DNA of 64,000 nucleotides from assembly GCF_035958815.1 (NCBI RefSeq), contig NZ_CP108383.1, positions 6,138,001-6,202,000 of the forward strand. Reading direction: 5' to 3'. Source of the DNA: Nocardia sp. NBC_01327. GTDB taxonomy: Bacteria > Actinomycetota > Actinomycetes > Mycobacteriales > Mycobacteriaceae. Under the pieces are notes generated by a model. That model was not told the origin of the DNA. It ran no database searches and was given only the letters and a program-made list of their open reading frames with translations. Position numbers and translations under genes: made by a program. Numbering within the stretch: position 1 is the stretch's first letter; each line of letters opens with the position of its first letter. Of the stretch, positions 41,257-50,220 are shown in pieces.

Positions 41257-43110
41257 ATGCCGGAACTGCGTTCACGCACGGTCACACACGGCCGGAATAT
41301 GGCAGGGGCCCGCGCGCTCATGCGGGCCAGCGGAGTGCCGTCGGCGGATATCGGCCGCAAGCCGGTGATCGCGATCGCCAACAGCTTCACCGAATTCGTA
41401 CCCGGGCACACCCACCTGCAGCCGGTCGGGCGAATCGTCTCCGAGGCCGTACGCGCGGCCGGCGGAATTCCCCGCGAGTTCAACACCATTGCCGTCGACG
41501 ACGGAATCGCCATGGGACACGGCGGCATGCTGTACTCGCTGCCCTCCCGAGACCTGATCGCGGACTCCATCGAGTACATGGTGAACGCGCACTGCGCGGA
41601 CGCTCTGGTGTGTATCTCGAACTGCGACAAGATCACTCCAGGCATGCTCATGGCCGCCATGCGGCTCAATATCCCGACCGTATTCGTCTCCGGAGGTCCG
41701 ATGGAGGGCGGGAAAGCGGTGCTCGTGGACGGCACCGTGCGCAGCCGTCTGGATCTCATCGTGACCATGTCCGAGGCCGTGTCGCCGCTGGTGTCGGACG
41801 AAGATATGGAGCTCATCGAGGAGAACGCCTGTCCCACATGCGGTTCCTGCGCCGGAATGTTCACCGCGAACTCGATGAACTGCCTCACCGAAGCGCTTGG
41901 GCTGGCATTGCCAGGAAACGGCACCACCTTGGCCACCCACACCGCGCGGCGCGATCTGTACGAAGCGGCCGGGCGCACAGTGATGGACCTGACCCGGCGC
42001 TACTACGACGAGGAGGATGCGCGGGTACTGCCACGTAACCTGGCCTCCCGCAACGCCTTCGACAATGCGATGGCACTGGATCTGGCAATGGGCGGCTCCA
42101 CGAATACAGTGCTGCACCTGCTGGCCGCCGCCCAGGAGGCCGGGCTGGACTACACCCTCCTCGACATGGAGAAGATGTCACTGCGGGTTCCGTGCCTGTG
42201 CAAGGTCGCACCGAACGGCGACTACCTCATCGAGGATGTGCACCGAGCAGGCGGAATCCCCGCCCTCCTCGGTGAACTGGACCGGGCCGGGCTACTGCAC
42301 CGCGATGTGACTGCGGTGCACGCGGATTCACTCGGCGAATGGCTGGCCGAATGGGATATCCGCAGCGGTACCGCATCACCCCCGGCGATCGAACTGTTCC
42401 ACGCCGCCCCCGGCGGAAAGCGTTCCGCCACAGCGTTCTCGCAATCCGAACGATGGCACTCACTAGACACCGATGCCGCCGAAGGCTGCATCCGCGACCA
42501 CGCCCACGCACATTCAACCGACGGCGGCCTCGCCGTCCTCCGCGGCAACCTCTCCCCCGACGGCGCAGTCGTGAAGTCCGCCGGCGTGGCTGCCCACATG
42601 CACACCTTCACCGGACCGGCCGTGGTAGTCGAATCACAAGAGGACGCAGTCGACGCCATCCTCTCCAAACGCCTGCAGCCCGGCGACGTGCTGGTGATTC
42701 GATACGAAGGACCACGCGGCGGCCCCGGAATGCAGGAAATGCTCTATCCCACTTCCTATCTCAAGGGCCGCGACCTCGCTGGCCAATGCGCACTGGTGAC
42801 CGACGGTCGATTCTCCGGCGGCTCGTCCGGCCTGTCGATCGGCCACGTGTCACCCGAGGCCGCAGCAGGTGGGCCTTTATCCTTGGTCCACGACGGCGAT
42901 CAGGTGACCATCGACATCCCCTCGCGGAGCATCACATTGCACGTCGATGAGGCCGCGCTGACCGAGCGGCGACAGGCATTGGAAGCCGCAGGCGGATATC
43001 GCCCCAAGTCCCGGCACCGAGAAGTGTCAGTCGCTCTCCGCACTTACGCATTGCTGGCCACATCTGCTGATCGTGGTGCGGTCCGAGACGTGGAAAAGCT
43101 TGCGGTCTAG
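41257..43110 (+). CDS. ilvD: Dihydroxy-acid dehydratase
   Basis: 617 residues, normal length for the family. Iron-sulfur cluster Cys lie in [10 protein letters not shown] and [42 protein letters not shown] is the C-terminal signature. The enzyme dehydrates 2,3-dihydroxy acids in valine, leucine and isoleucine synthesis. GGGAGG lies before the ATG. Control by a dedicated TetR regulator, away from other ilv genes, is unusual and may indicate a second copy or a catabolic sugar-acid dehydratase; close relatives act on sugar acids. Confidence 0.92.
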   Translation: MPELRSRTVTHGRNMAGARALMRASGVPSADIGRKPVIAIANSFTEFVPGHTHLQPVGRIVSEAVRAAGGIPREFNTIAVDDGIAMGHGGMLYSLPSRDLIADSIEYMVNAHCADALVCISNCDKITPGMLMAAMRLNIPTVFVSGGPMEGGKAVLVDGTVRSRLDLIVTMSEAVSPLVSDEDMELIEENACPTCGSCAGMFTANSMNCLTEALGLALPGNGTTLATHTARRDLYEAAGRTVMDLTRRYYDEEDARVLPRNLASRNAFDNAMALDLAMGGSTNTVLHLLAAAQEAGLDYTLLDMEKMSLRVPCLCKVAPNGDYLIEDVHRAGGIPALLGELDRAGLLHRDVTAVHADSLGEWLAEWDIRSGTASPPAIELFHAAPGGKRSATAFSQSERWHSLDTDAAEGCIRDHAHAHSTDGGLAVLRGNLSPDGAVVKSAGVAAHMHTFTGPAVVVESQEDAVDAILSKRLQPGDVLVIRYEGPRGGPGMQEMLYPTSYLKGRDLAGQCALVTDGRFSGGSSGLSIGHVSPEAAAGGPLSLVHDGDQVTIDIPSRSITLHVDEAALTERRQALEAAGGYRPKSRHREVSVALRTYALLATSADRGAVRDVEKLAV

Positions 43111-43262
43111 AACAAAAGACAAATACGCCTGGACGAGAAGAGAGGAAACAAAAAGGGCAAGACGAGAAATAGACAAGGACGAGAAAGATGCTGGACGGTC
43201 CGCCAGTCTGAATATCCTTATATCACAATAGCTTTCACCTGTCCGGAGTTGTTTTCCGGCGG
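43111..43262. repeat. Purine-rich, low-GC spacer ahead of the DUF222-HNH gene
   Basis: About 90 bp of A/G-rich sequence (with AGAACAAAAGACAAATACG near 43110-43132 and several GACGAGAA) stand out from the GC-rich surroundings. Related stretches occur reversed at about 45430-45480 and forward at about 45970-45995, so this is part of a repeat family around the HNH locus. No gene is seen. Confidence 0.5.
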
Positions 43263-43268
43263 TAGAAT
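43263..43268 (+). promoter_or_regulatory. Predicted -10 for a leaderless HNH gene
   Basis: TAGAAT, then 6 nt, then the ATG at 43275. TTGTTT about 17 bp upstream could be the -35. Confidence 0.45.
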
Positions 43269-43274
43269 GGAAGC

Positions 43275-44768
43275 ATGAATCCGGGGGGAGAAACCACAAT
43301 CGTCACCAGTGCACACGCACTGGACACGGCCGTGGAATCCCTCCTGAACGCCTCCCTCACCCCACTGTGCGACGAGCAATTCATCACGCTCATGGGCGAG
43401 GTCGAGACCAGCATGCGCAAACTCGAAGCCCTCAAACACCGCTTCGTCACCGAAACCTGCACCCGCAGCCTGGCCGCCCGCGCCGGATCAACCTCACCCG
43501 TCAAATTCCTCGAACAAACCCTCCGCCTGTCCCACGCCGACGCCGCCTCCCGGGTCAACGCGGCGAAGCAGTTGAGCCCGCAACCCGCGCTCGGTGGGGA
43601 CCTGGAACCAGAGTTGGCCTACGTGGCCGAAGCCCAACGGGCCGGGGCGATCTCGGTCGATCACGTACGCCGGATCACCCAGGTCCTCAAGCGCATCCCC
43701 TGCGCCTCCGACCCGGGCCAGAAGGACCTCGCACAGGACGTGCTGACCACCTACGCGCGTACCGGCAGCCCGGACAAACTGATCGACCTCGGGGAGATCA
43801 TCCTGGCGCACATCGACCCGGACGGCACCTTGACCCAGGACAAGGACCGCGACCGCATGCGCGGGTTGACTCTGGGCCGCAAACGCGCCGACGCCATGTC
43901 ACCGTTGATCGGGGAGATCACCGAACCATTGCGGGAAGTCCTCGAACCCTTGCTGGCCAAGTTCGCCCGCCCGGGTATGTGCAACCCCGCTGATCCGGAC
44001 AGCCCGAAGGTCGCCGACCGCACCCTCGACCGGGACAAGCTCAAAGCTGCTGCTGAGCGTGATACCCGCAGTGCGGCGCAACGCAATCATGATGCGTTGC
44101 TGGCGGTGCTGCGGTTTCAGCTCGACCGCCCCAAACTCGGCTCCCACCGGGGACTGCCCGTGGAGGCGATCATCACCATGCGCCTGGAAGATGTGGAGCG
44201 GGGTGCCGGGATCGCGACCACCGCCACCGGGGGCACCTTGACCATCGCGCAAGCCCTGGAACTGGCCGCCGGAACCCGGCCGTTGCTGGTGGTGCTGAAC
44301 AAGGCCGGGCTGCCCCTGTATTTGGGGCGGGGTCGGGACCGGTTGGCCAGTCCTGCACAACGACTGGCGTTGATCGCCTCCGACAAGGGCTGCACCCGCC
44401 CCGGCTGCAGTGCCCCCGCGTCGGTGTCCGCGGCCCATCATGTCACCGGGTGGGCCGAAGGCGGGCGCACCGATATCGACAACCTGACCTTGGCGTGCGA
44501 TGGGTGCCACGCGATGATCCACGACGGCCCCGGCGGCTGGAAAACCATCGTCATGGGCGAAGACACACCCTTTCCGGGCCGGACCGGGTGGATCGCCCCA
44601 CCGCATATCGACCCGACCGGGACCCCGCAGGTCAATCACTTGCACCACACCGGTGAGGTGATGGCCGGTGCCCTGGCCCAGATCCGCACCCGTGAACGGG
44701 CACAACGGGCGCGGCGACAAGCGTGGCTCGATGCCCGCAAAACCACCCCTACCCCCGTCCGCGAATAG
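43275..44768 (+). CDS. DUF222 / HNH endonuclease-type protein (13E12 family)
   Basis: 497 residues. The DUF222 region covers about 20-330 (LMGEVETSMRKLEALKHRFV, LSHADAASRVNAAKQL, ISVDHVRRITQVL). The HNH motif is at about 365-420: CTRPGCSAPASVSAAHHV, HVTGWAEGGRTDIDNLTLAC and CHAMIHDG. These are the multi-copy 13E12 proteins of Mycobacteriales; in M. tuberculosis the REP13E12 copies are integration sites of phage phiRv1. Function is unproven, probably DNA cleavage linked to mobile DNA. The following 1.2 kb hold a decayed copy of the 3' end and a large inverted repeat. Confidence 0.9.
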   Translation: MNPGGETTIVTSAHALDTAVESLLNASLTPLCDEQFITLMGEVETSMRKLEALKHRFVTETCTRSLAARAGSTSPVKFLEQTLRLSHADAASRVNAAKQLSPQPALGGDLEPELAYVAEAQRAGAISVDHVRRITQVLKRIPCASDPGQKDLAQDVLTTYARTGSPDKLIDLGEIILAHIDPDGTLTQDKDRDRMRGLTLGRKRADAMSPLIGEITEPLREVLEPLLAKFARPGMCNPADPDSPKVADRTLDRDKLKAAAERDTRSAAQRNHDALLAVLRFQLDRPKLGSHRGLPVEAIITMRLEDVERGAGIATTATGGTLTIAQALELAAGTRPLLVVLNKAGLPLYLGRGRDRLASPAQRLALIASDKGCTRPGCSAPASVSAAHHVTGWAEGGRTDIDNLTLACDGCHAMIHDGPGGWKTIVMGEDTPFPGRTGWIAPPHIDPTGTPQVNHLHHTGEVMAGALAQIRTRERAQRARRQAWLDARKTTPTPVRE

Positions 44769-44784
44769 GCGGGCCACCCCTTTG

Positions 44785-44817
44785 TAGACACCGTCAGGCT
44801 GGTCCTGACGGTGCTAC
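44785..44817 (+). terminator. Hairpin terminator after the HNH gene
   Basis: CACCGTCAGG (44789-44798) and CCTGACGGTG (44804-44813) form a perfect 10-bp stem with a 5-nt loop; GTAG and CTAC extend it by four pairs with one bulge. There is no U tract, as usual in actinobacteria. Confidence 0.65.
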
Positions 44818-44840
44818 AAGCCGTTGCCCACCAAGGTGTT

Positions 44841-44885
44841 CGTGGCCATCGACACCGATCAACGTGGCCATCGACCCCCGATCAA
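44841..44885. repeat. Tandem 22/23-bp repeat
   Basis: CGTGGCCATCGACACCGATC plus AA, and then the same with an extra C and one change, directly adjacent (44841-44862 and 44863-44885). Confidence 0.8.
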
Positions 44886-45097
44886 CCAGATCTGGCCCGG
44901 GCCCGGGAACGGCGACAACAGCAGTCGGCGGCTGGCTGTCTCCCTTACCACCAACTCGATAGCAGGACAGCGCAGCGATCCCTCCCAGCGATGCCAAAGA
45001 GCCCGCCAAAGCTTCCAGAGGCATCGGCGACCGAGGTGCGACCAGAACGGGCTCGGACCGAGCAGACCGACAGCGGCAGCAGCGGCTGCGGCGATGG

Positions 45098-45228
45098 CAA
45101 GCGTGGCTCGATGCCCACAAACCACTTCCCACAGCTCATCGGCACTGGCACCGGCACCGGCACCGATGAGAGGGCCTGGTATTCACGCCCGCGAATAGCA
45201 GGCCACCCCGCACACCACCCTCAGGTGG
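45098..45228 (+). pseudogene. Decayed second copy of the DUF222-HNH 3' end
   Basis: CAAGCGTGGCTCGATGCCC at 45098 is identical to 44718-44736 in the last codons of the intact gene, and the next bases (ACAAACCAC against GCAAAACCACC) agree too. Further on GCGAATAGCAGGCCACCCC matches the sequence around the intact stop codon (44761 onward). A shortened hairpin CCACC-CTCA-GGTGG (45215-45228) sits where the intact copy has its terminator. About 60 bp in between are foreign or degenerate. Confidence 0.65.
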
Positions 45229-45467
45229 ATCCGCCGACGCGACTGCCGGTCCGAATTCCGCACATACCCAAATGCCCCAGTCCCCGGTCACCCCGACCCG
45301 CACTGTCCACTGCCATGGCCCACCCGCACCCGCCCTGTCCCGCCTCAACCATCAGCGCCGATCCTCGAACACCACAAGCATTTGCCAGCCGAAGTCTTTC
45401 AGGCTCGTGGTCTTCGATCTCTTGTCTCCAGGCGTCCTTGATCTTTCGGGTCTTCGTCTTTTCGTAT

Positions 45468-45662
45468 TTGTCTCTGAAACCGGACCACAGCCGGTCGACC
45501 GAGCCGGTACCGCAGGTACCTCCCTACTGCGGGAGGTAAATCGGGTACCCCACCCGACGCCACCAGCACAGCCATCTCGGGCCCTGCCCGCACCCCGTGA
45601 CCCACCACCGCCTCTCGACACACGCAACCCAGGTGCACCGACCTCATATCGGCCTCGAATCC
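45468..45662 (+). repeat. Large inverted repeat, arm A
   Basis: About 195 bp that match, inverted, 45781-45986. The best block (ACCACAGCCGGTCGACCGAG through the following CCGCAGGTA) is nearly identical over 38 bp; further blocks include GCCATCTCGGGC, TGCCCGCACCCC and CCCAGGTGCACCGACC in the same order. Confidence 0.75.
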
Positions 45663-45780
45663 CCCTGGAGCGGGCACCACACAACCCTTCTCCCCGACCA
45701 CACAGCAGGTATCCGCACGGCACAGACCCGATAACCGTTGTGCCGCTGAGACACCCGCTGTTCCATCCCCGGTAGCCGAC

Positions 45781-45986
45781 GGTTTCTATGCCGAAACGGT
45801 CGGTGCACCTGGGCTTCTTGCCTCCCGGGCAGGGTTGATCAGCACGGGGGTGCGGGCAAAGCCCGAGATGGCCGTGCTGGGCACGCCAGGTGCGGTACCC
45901 GGTTTACCTTCCGCAGTTGGGACGGATTACCTGCGGTACCAGCTCGGTCGACCGGCTGTGGTCCCGTTCTCGAGAACAAGAGACAA
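45781..45986 (-). repeat. Large inverted repeat, arm B
   Basis: Inverted partner of 45468-45662, separated by 118 bp. The outer end of both arms is TTGTCTCT (read inwards from each arm's end), next to the A-rich motif also seen ahead of the HNH gene. The arms differ by scattered substitutions and small indels, so the duplication is not recent. Confidence 0.75.
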
Positions 45987-46013
45987 CGGATAAAGATTCG
46001 CTGGGTATGGGGG

Positions 46014-47237
46014 TTAGGTGTTGCTTCTTTCGACGATGAAGGTGGCTACTGTTGTTGTGCTGCCGCCGATATTCAGTGTGGCTATGCGGGCGGCTCCATC
46101 GAGCTGGTACTCCCCTGCCTGTTCGGTCACCTGTTTGTATCCGTCCAGCAGCATTCGGGTTCCGGTTGCTCCTACTGGGTGACCGATGCCGATCAGGCCG
46201 CCGCCGGGGTTGATTGGGAGAGTGCCGTTGCGGGAGATGTCGCCTGACTCGATTGCTTTCCAGCTCTTACCGGGGGGAGTGAGGCCGAGGTGGTCGATGG
46301 CGAGGTATTCCGACATGGAGAAGCAGTCGTGGACTTCCACGGCATCCACGTCGGTGATGTCTGCGAGTCCAGCGCGGCTCAGGGCGTCCTGGATGGCGCG
46401 GCGGATATGCGGGAAGACGTAGGGCTCGTCGGCGGACATGGTGAGTTTCTGTGCCAGTGACAGGCCGGCGGTTCGATGTCCCCAACCGGCGATGGTGGCG
46501 CGGCGATCGGGCTGGAAATCGCTGTGGCGCTCCAGGAATCGGTTCGAGACCAGAACCACCGCAGCCGCTCCGTCGGTCATCTGACTGCAATCCTGACGCC
46601 GCAGCGGACCCGCTACGGGCGGGTTGGCGGTGTCGTCGGCGGTGAAGCTCTCCGGGGTGTAGTTCCAGCCGCGGGTCTGTGCCAGTGGGTTCAGGCGGGC
46701 GTTGGTGATGTTGAGTTCGCTGATGGCGTGCAGGTGGGCTGGGTCCAGGCCGTAGCGGCGGTCGTATTCTTCGGCGATGGCGGCGAACATGGTGGGCCAG
46801 ACCAGGTCCGTGTCCTGAGCCTCGTGGCCGGTCCAGGCGGCCGCGCCCATGTAGGCGGCGGCCTGGTTGCCGGGGACGGTCTTCTCCAGCTCGGCGCCGA
46901 TGACCAGGGCGCAGTCGTAGCGGCCCGATTCGAGGTCGGACATCGCCGCCAGTATCGCCATGCTGCCGGAGGCGCAGGCGGCCTCGTGACGGGTGGACGG
47001 GATGCCCCAGAGCTCAGGGATGACGGTGGCGGGCATCCCGCCCAGGTGCCCCTGGCCGGTGAAGAGCTGGCCGAAGGCGTTGCCCACGTGGATCACTTCG
47101 ATATCGGCGGGGTCGAGGTGGGTGGATTCGAGGGTTTGTTCGATGACGGTGCGGATCAGTGCGTCGAAGCCGAGGCCCGCGCGATGCCAGTTGACGGCGA
47201 AATCCGTTTGGCTGCCGCCGAGGATATGGACGGACAC
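46014..47237 (-). CDS. Thiolase-superfamily acetyl-CoA acetyltransferase / SCPx-like protein
   Basis: 407 residues. The acyl-accepting Cys is in EAACASGSMAI (near residue 90) and the His in NPGGGLIGIGHPVGATGTR. The second thiolase Cys is missing: the end reads TLNIGGSTTTVATF. This fits the lipid-transfer/SCPx-like group, which cleaves or forms bonds on branched or steroid side chains. AGGAG lies 5 nt before the GTG at 47237. It is the last gene of a five-gene operon and follows the CoA ligase by 28 bp. Confidence 0.85.
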   Translation of the reverse strand: MSVHILGGSQTDFAVNWHRAGLGFDALIRTVIEQTLESTHLDPADIEVIHVGNAFGQLFTGQGHLGGMPATVIPELWGIPSTRHEAACASGSMAILAAMSDLESGRYDCALVIGAELEKTVPGNQAAAYMGAAAWTGHEAQDTDLVWPTMFAAIAEEYDRRYGLDPAHLHAISELNITNARLNPLAQTRGWNYTPESFTADDTANPPVAGPLRRQDCSQMTDGAAAVVLVSNRFLERHSDFQPDRRATIAGWGHRTAGLSLAQKLTMSADEPYVFPHIRRAIQDALSRAGLADITDVDAVEVHDCFSMSEYLAIDHLGLTPPGKSWKAIESGDISRNGTLPINPGGGLIGIGHPVGATGTRMLLDGYKQVTEQAGEYQLDGAARIATLNIGGSTTTVATFIVERSNT

Positions 47238-47265
47238 TGGGACTCCTGAATAGTGTTGTGACGGT

Positions 47266-49011
47266 TCAGAGTTGGTCGCGCAGTTCGCGGCGCAGCAGCT
47301 TGCCGACCGGGTTGCGTGGGAGAGTTTCGACAACTTCGAGGCGCTCGGGGAGCTTGAACGAGGCCACTTCGCGAGAACGCAGGTGTGCGACCAGGTCGGC
47401 GAGAGTGACGGTGGATCCTGGCTTGGGAACTATGAAGGCGCAGCACTTTTCACCGAGCACCTCGTCGGGGTAGCCGACTATGGCCACGTCGGCAACGGCC
47501 GGATGATCGGAGAGCAGGCCCTCGATTTCGGCGGGGGCGATATTCATACCGCCGCGAATGATGATCTCCTTCACCCGATCCACGAAGCGCAGGTACCGGC
47601 CGCCTTCACCGCACAGTTCGAAAACGTCGCCGCTGCACAGGAATCCCTCCTCATCGAAGGGTTCGGAGGTGGCAGTGCCGGGGAGATAGCCGCCGAAGAC
47701 AGCGGGACCGCGCAATCGGAGCTCTCCCCGGCCGCCCAGCGTCGTGACCGTCTCGCCCGTGGTGACATCGACCAGTTTCACCGCCGTGCGTTCCGCGAGC
47801 CGCGTGGACCACTGGACGCCGGGCGCACCGTAATGCGGCAGATGTTGCGCTCGCACAGTCGGATCCGGAATATCCGCGGGGGCTCCAAGCAGGCTCACGC
47901 CCTCATTGGAGCCGAAGAAATTCAGGACGTGGATACCCAATTCCTCCTGCCAGCGCCGGACCACCGGCGGCGGCAGCGGCGCCCCGCCGGAGCCGACAGT
48001 CAGCAGGGATGACAGGTCCGCCTGAGCGCGCAGGGCCTCGTTCTGCAGCAGCATCGTCAGCAGAGCGGGCGGCATGCTGGTGTGCGTGACCCGGTGTTCG
48101 GCGATCTGCCGGAAGAAGACGGGCAGATCCAGCGGATGGTGCTGGACCAGGTGGCCGCCGGCCAGCAGCCAGGGCAGGAAGGCGCCGGCGAATCCGGCCA
48201 TATTCACCATGGGAAAGGGATTGAGCACCACCGAGTCCGGGGTGATGCCGAGGCCGTCCTGGACGCTGCGGGCCACCGCCAGCCAGTCGCCGTGGCAGCG
48301 CGGAATGCCCTTGGGCGCAGCCTCCGTACCGCTGGTCCAGCAGACGGTGATCCGGTCGTTGACGGTCACCTTCAGCGCGAGTTCGTAATCGCGCATGCGG
48401 GTGCGGGCAGCCAGGTCGGCGGGATCGCCCAGTGCCACAGCCTCATCCGGGACGCCGGGGCCGAAGGCGAAGACGGTGGTTGCGCTATCCATCACCGACA
48501 GCGCCTCTCGCGCCAACTCTCGGCCGGAGAACGCACCGGCGGTGATAATCGCATCGGCCTCCGTCGCAGCGACGATGCCGGAGATCTCGTGCCGCCGGTA
48601 CGAGGCGGGCATCGGTGTGGCCACCGCACCCAGTCGCCACAGCGCGAGATAGGCGGCCGTGAGCGCGACCGAATTGGGCAGCAGCACTGCCACGGTGTCG
48701 CCCTGGCGGATGCCGTGCGCGAACAGGACTGCCGCAATATCGATGACGTGGTCGTCCAAGCCCTGCCAGGTCAGCGTGCGCGGGACAGCACCGGTGAGAT
48801 CGGCCAGGTTCGCCGGGTCGGTGATCGCGGGTTCATCGGGGCCCGCGACGACGCGGCGGCGGAAGATCTCCGGAATCGTCTCGTCCTCCCACCAGCCGCG
48901 GTCGAGGTATGAGCGAACGGTGTCCTCCGGGTGACAGGCGCGCACCGGATGAAGGGTTCCGGCCGCACGGCGACCTACGGCAATAGTTGCGGGAGCGGGT
49001 GATTCGGCCAT
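47266..49011 (-). CDS. AMP-binding acyl-CoA ligase
   Basis: 581 residues. The P-loop region is CWTSGTEAAPKGIPRCHGD, followed by NFFGSNEGVSLLG, the hinge FVDRVKEIIIRGGMNIAP and the Lys in NPVGKLLRREL. The long N-terminus (DTVRSYLDRGWWEDETIPEIF) is like that of cyclohexanecarboxylate- and 2,3-dihydroxybenzoate-type ligases. It should activate the acid produced in this catabolic block. 24 bp separate it from the thiolase gene upstream. Confidence 0.9.
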   Translation of the reverse strand: MAESPAPATIAVGRRAAGTLHPVRACHPEDTVRSYLDRGWWEDETIPEIFRRRVVAGPDEPAITDPANLADLTGAVPRTLTWQGLDDHVIDIAAVLFAHGIRQGDTVAVLLPNSVALTAAYLALWRLGAVATPMPASYRRHEISGIVAATEADAIITAGAFSGRELAREALSVMDSATTVFAFGPGVPDEAVALGDPADLAARTRMRDYELALKVTVNDRITVCWTSGTEAAPKGIPRCHGDWLAVARSVQDGLGITPDSVVLNPFPMVNMAGFAGAFLPWLLAGGHLVQHHPLDLPVFFRQIAEHRVTHTSMPPALLTMLLQNEALRAQADLSSLLTVGSGGAPLPPPVVRRWQEELGIHVLNFFGSNEGVSLLGAPADIPDPTVRAQHLPHYGAPGVQWSTRLAERTAVKLVDVTTGETVTTLGGRGELRLRGPAVFGGYLPGTATSEPFDEEGFLCSGDVFELCGEGGRYLRFVDRVKEIIIRGGMNIAPAEIEGLLSDHPAVADVAIVGYPDEVLGEKCCAFIVPKPGSTVTLADLVAHLRSREVASFKLPERLEVVETLPRNPVGKLLRRELRDQL

Positions 49012-49035
49012 GAAGTTCCCTAGGACTCGTAGTTC

Positions 49036-50220
49036 TCAGGACAGACGACGCACGACCACGGCGGACCCCAGCCCCAGCGCGGCGGGGATCGTCACGAGCG
49101 CGTATTCGCCGTCGCAGCGCCGCAGCGCATCCAGCGCCTGCGCGATGAGGATGCCGCCCGACGCACCGAGCGGGTGCCCCACCGCGACGGCCCCGCCGGA
49201 CGGATTCACCTGCGCCGGATCGAGATCCAGCTCGCGGGTCAGCAATAGGGGTGTTACCGCGAAGGATTCGTTGACCTCCACCACATCGAGATCGGCGGCG
49301 GTGATTCCGGCGCGGCGCAGCGCTGTGCGGGCAGCTGTCACCGGTGCGGTCAGCAGGGGTGAGCGAACCGCCGTCTGTGCGGTTCCGGCAATGGCGGCCA
49401 ACGGACTTCGGCCGAGCGTGCGCGCCGCCTGGGCATTGCCCAGCAGCACCGCCGAGGCGCCGTCCGCGAGCTGAGGTGCGGTGGCGATAGTGTGCAGCCC
49501 CGCGACCGGCCGAGGTACGTCGGGCAGGCGGCGAGCCACTCGCTCCCAGGAAGGGTCTTCACCGAACAGCGCGGGCAACGCGGCGAAAGCCTCGACAGTG
49601 GCGTCCGCACGTGCTCCCTCATCGGCCGCAAGTAGGAGTGTCCCGCCTTTGCGAACCGGGATCACCCGGTCGGAAATGCCTGCGACACTGGCTCTTCGGT
49701 GCGACCGCACCGCATAGGCGTCGAGTTCCGCGCGAGTGAATCCGTGCGCGGCGGCGGTGAGATCCGCCGAGACACCGATGGTGACGAAGCCGGTGCGCTC
49801 CCCCAGATCATTGTCGGTGGCAATGGCGGGCCGGTCCGACAACATCGGCACACGTGACATCGATTCCACGCCACCGGCAATCATGATGTCCGCGTATCCG
49901 GCGGCAATGCGCGCCGCCGCACTCTCGACCGCGTCCAATCCCGAGCAGCACAGCCGGGAGACCACCCCGCCGGGCACCGAATCCGGCCAGCCCGCCCATA
50001 ATCCGGCAGCACGGGCGATATCGCCGCCCTGCTCCCCTACCGCGGTACTCACTCCGACAATGATGTCGTCCACGGATTCCGGTGGACACGAACGCTTCTC
50101 CAGCGCGGCGAGCAACTGCCCGAACAGCTCGTAGGACGGAACGTCGGCCAGGGTGCCGCCTGCTTTGCGCACTCGGCCACGAGGGAGTCGAACCGCATCG
50201 TAGATGTAGGCCTCAGTCAT
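49036..50220 (-). CDS. Thiolase-family protein lacking the C-terminal catalytic Cys
   Basis: 394 residues. The first Cys is in SRLCCSGLDAVESAA, NESFAVTP and GGAVAVGHPLGASGG give the Asn/Glu and His. The usual CxGGG near the end is replaced by TIPAALGLGSAVVV, so the proton-shuttling Cys is absent. It may thus catalyse only part of the thiolase reaction or pair with the other thiolase of this operon. The start overlaps the oxidoreductase gene by 8 bp. Confidence 0.87.
   Translation of the reverse strand: MTEAYIYDAVRLPRGRVRKAGGTLADVPSYELFGQLLAALEKRSCPPESVDDIIVGVSTAVGEQGGDIARAAGLWAGWPDSVPGGVVSRLCCSGLDAVESAAARIAAGYADIMIAGGVESMSRVPMLSDRPAIATDNDLGERTGFVTIGVSADLTAAAHGFTRAELDAYAVRSHRRASVAGISDRVIPVRKGGTLLLAADEGARADATVEAFAALPALFGEDPSWERVARRLPDVPRPVAGLHTIATAPQLADGASAVLLGNAQAARTLGRSPLAAIAGTAQTAVRSPLLTAPVTAARTALRRAGITAADLDVVEVNESFAVTPLLLTRELDLDPAQVNPSGGAVAVGHPLGASGGILIAQALDALRRCDGEYALVTIPAALGLGSAVVVRRLS

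Larger units (their letters stand above)
44769..46013. other. 1.2-kb non-coding repeat-rich region
   Basis: No open frame here looks like a protein. In order: terminator hairpin, a 22/23-bp tandem repeat (44841-44885), a decayed copy of the HNH gene's end (45098-45228), and two inverted copies of an about 200-bp element (45468-45662 and 45781-45986). It looks like scar tissue of earlier duplication and rearrangement around a 13E12-type gene. Confidence 0.6.

Noticed and set aside
43111-43262. A-rich spacer considered as a CRISPR leader or IS end
   Set aside because: No spaced direct repeats, no terminal inverted repeats and no transposase.
45399-45723. Minus-strand frames of 100-123 residues inside the inverted repeat
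   Set aside because: They exist because of the repeat arms and GC bias; Arg/Gly/Val-rich without domain, and the opposite arm does not conserve a frame.
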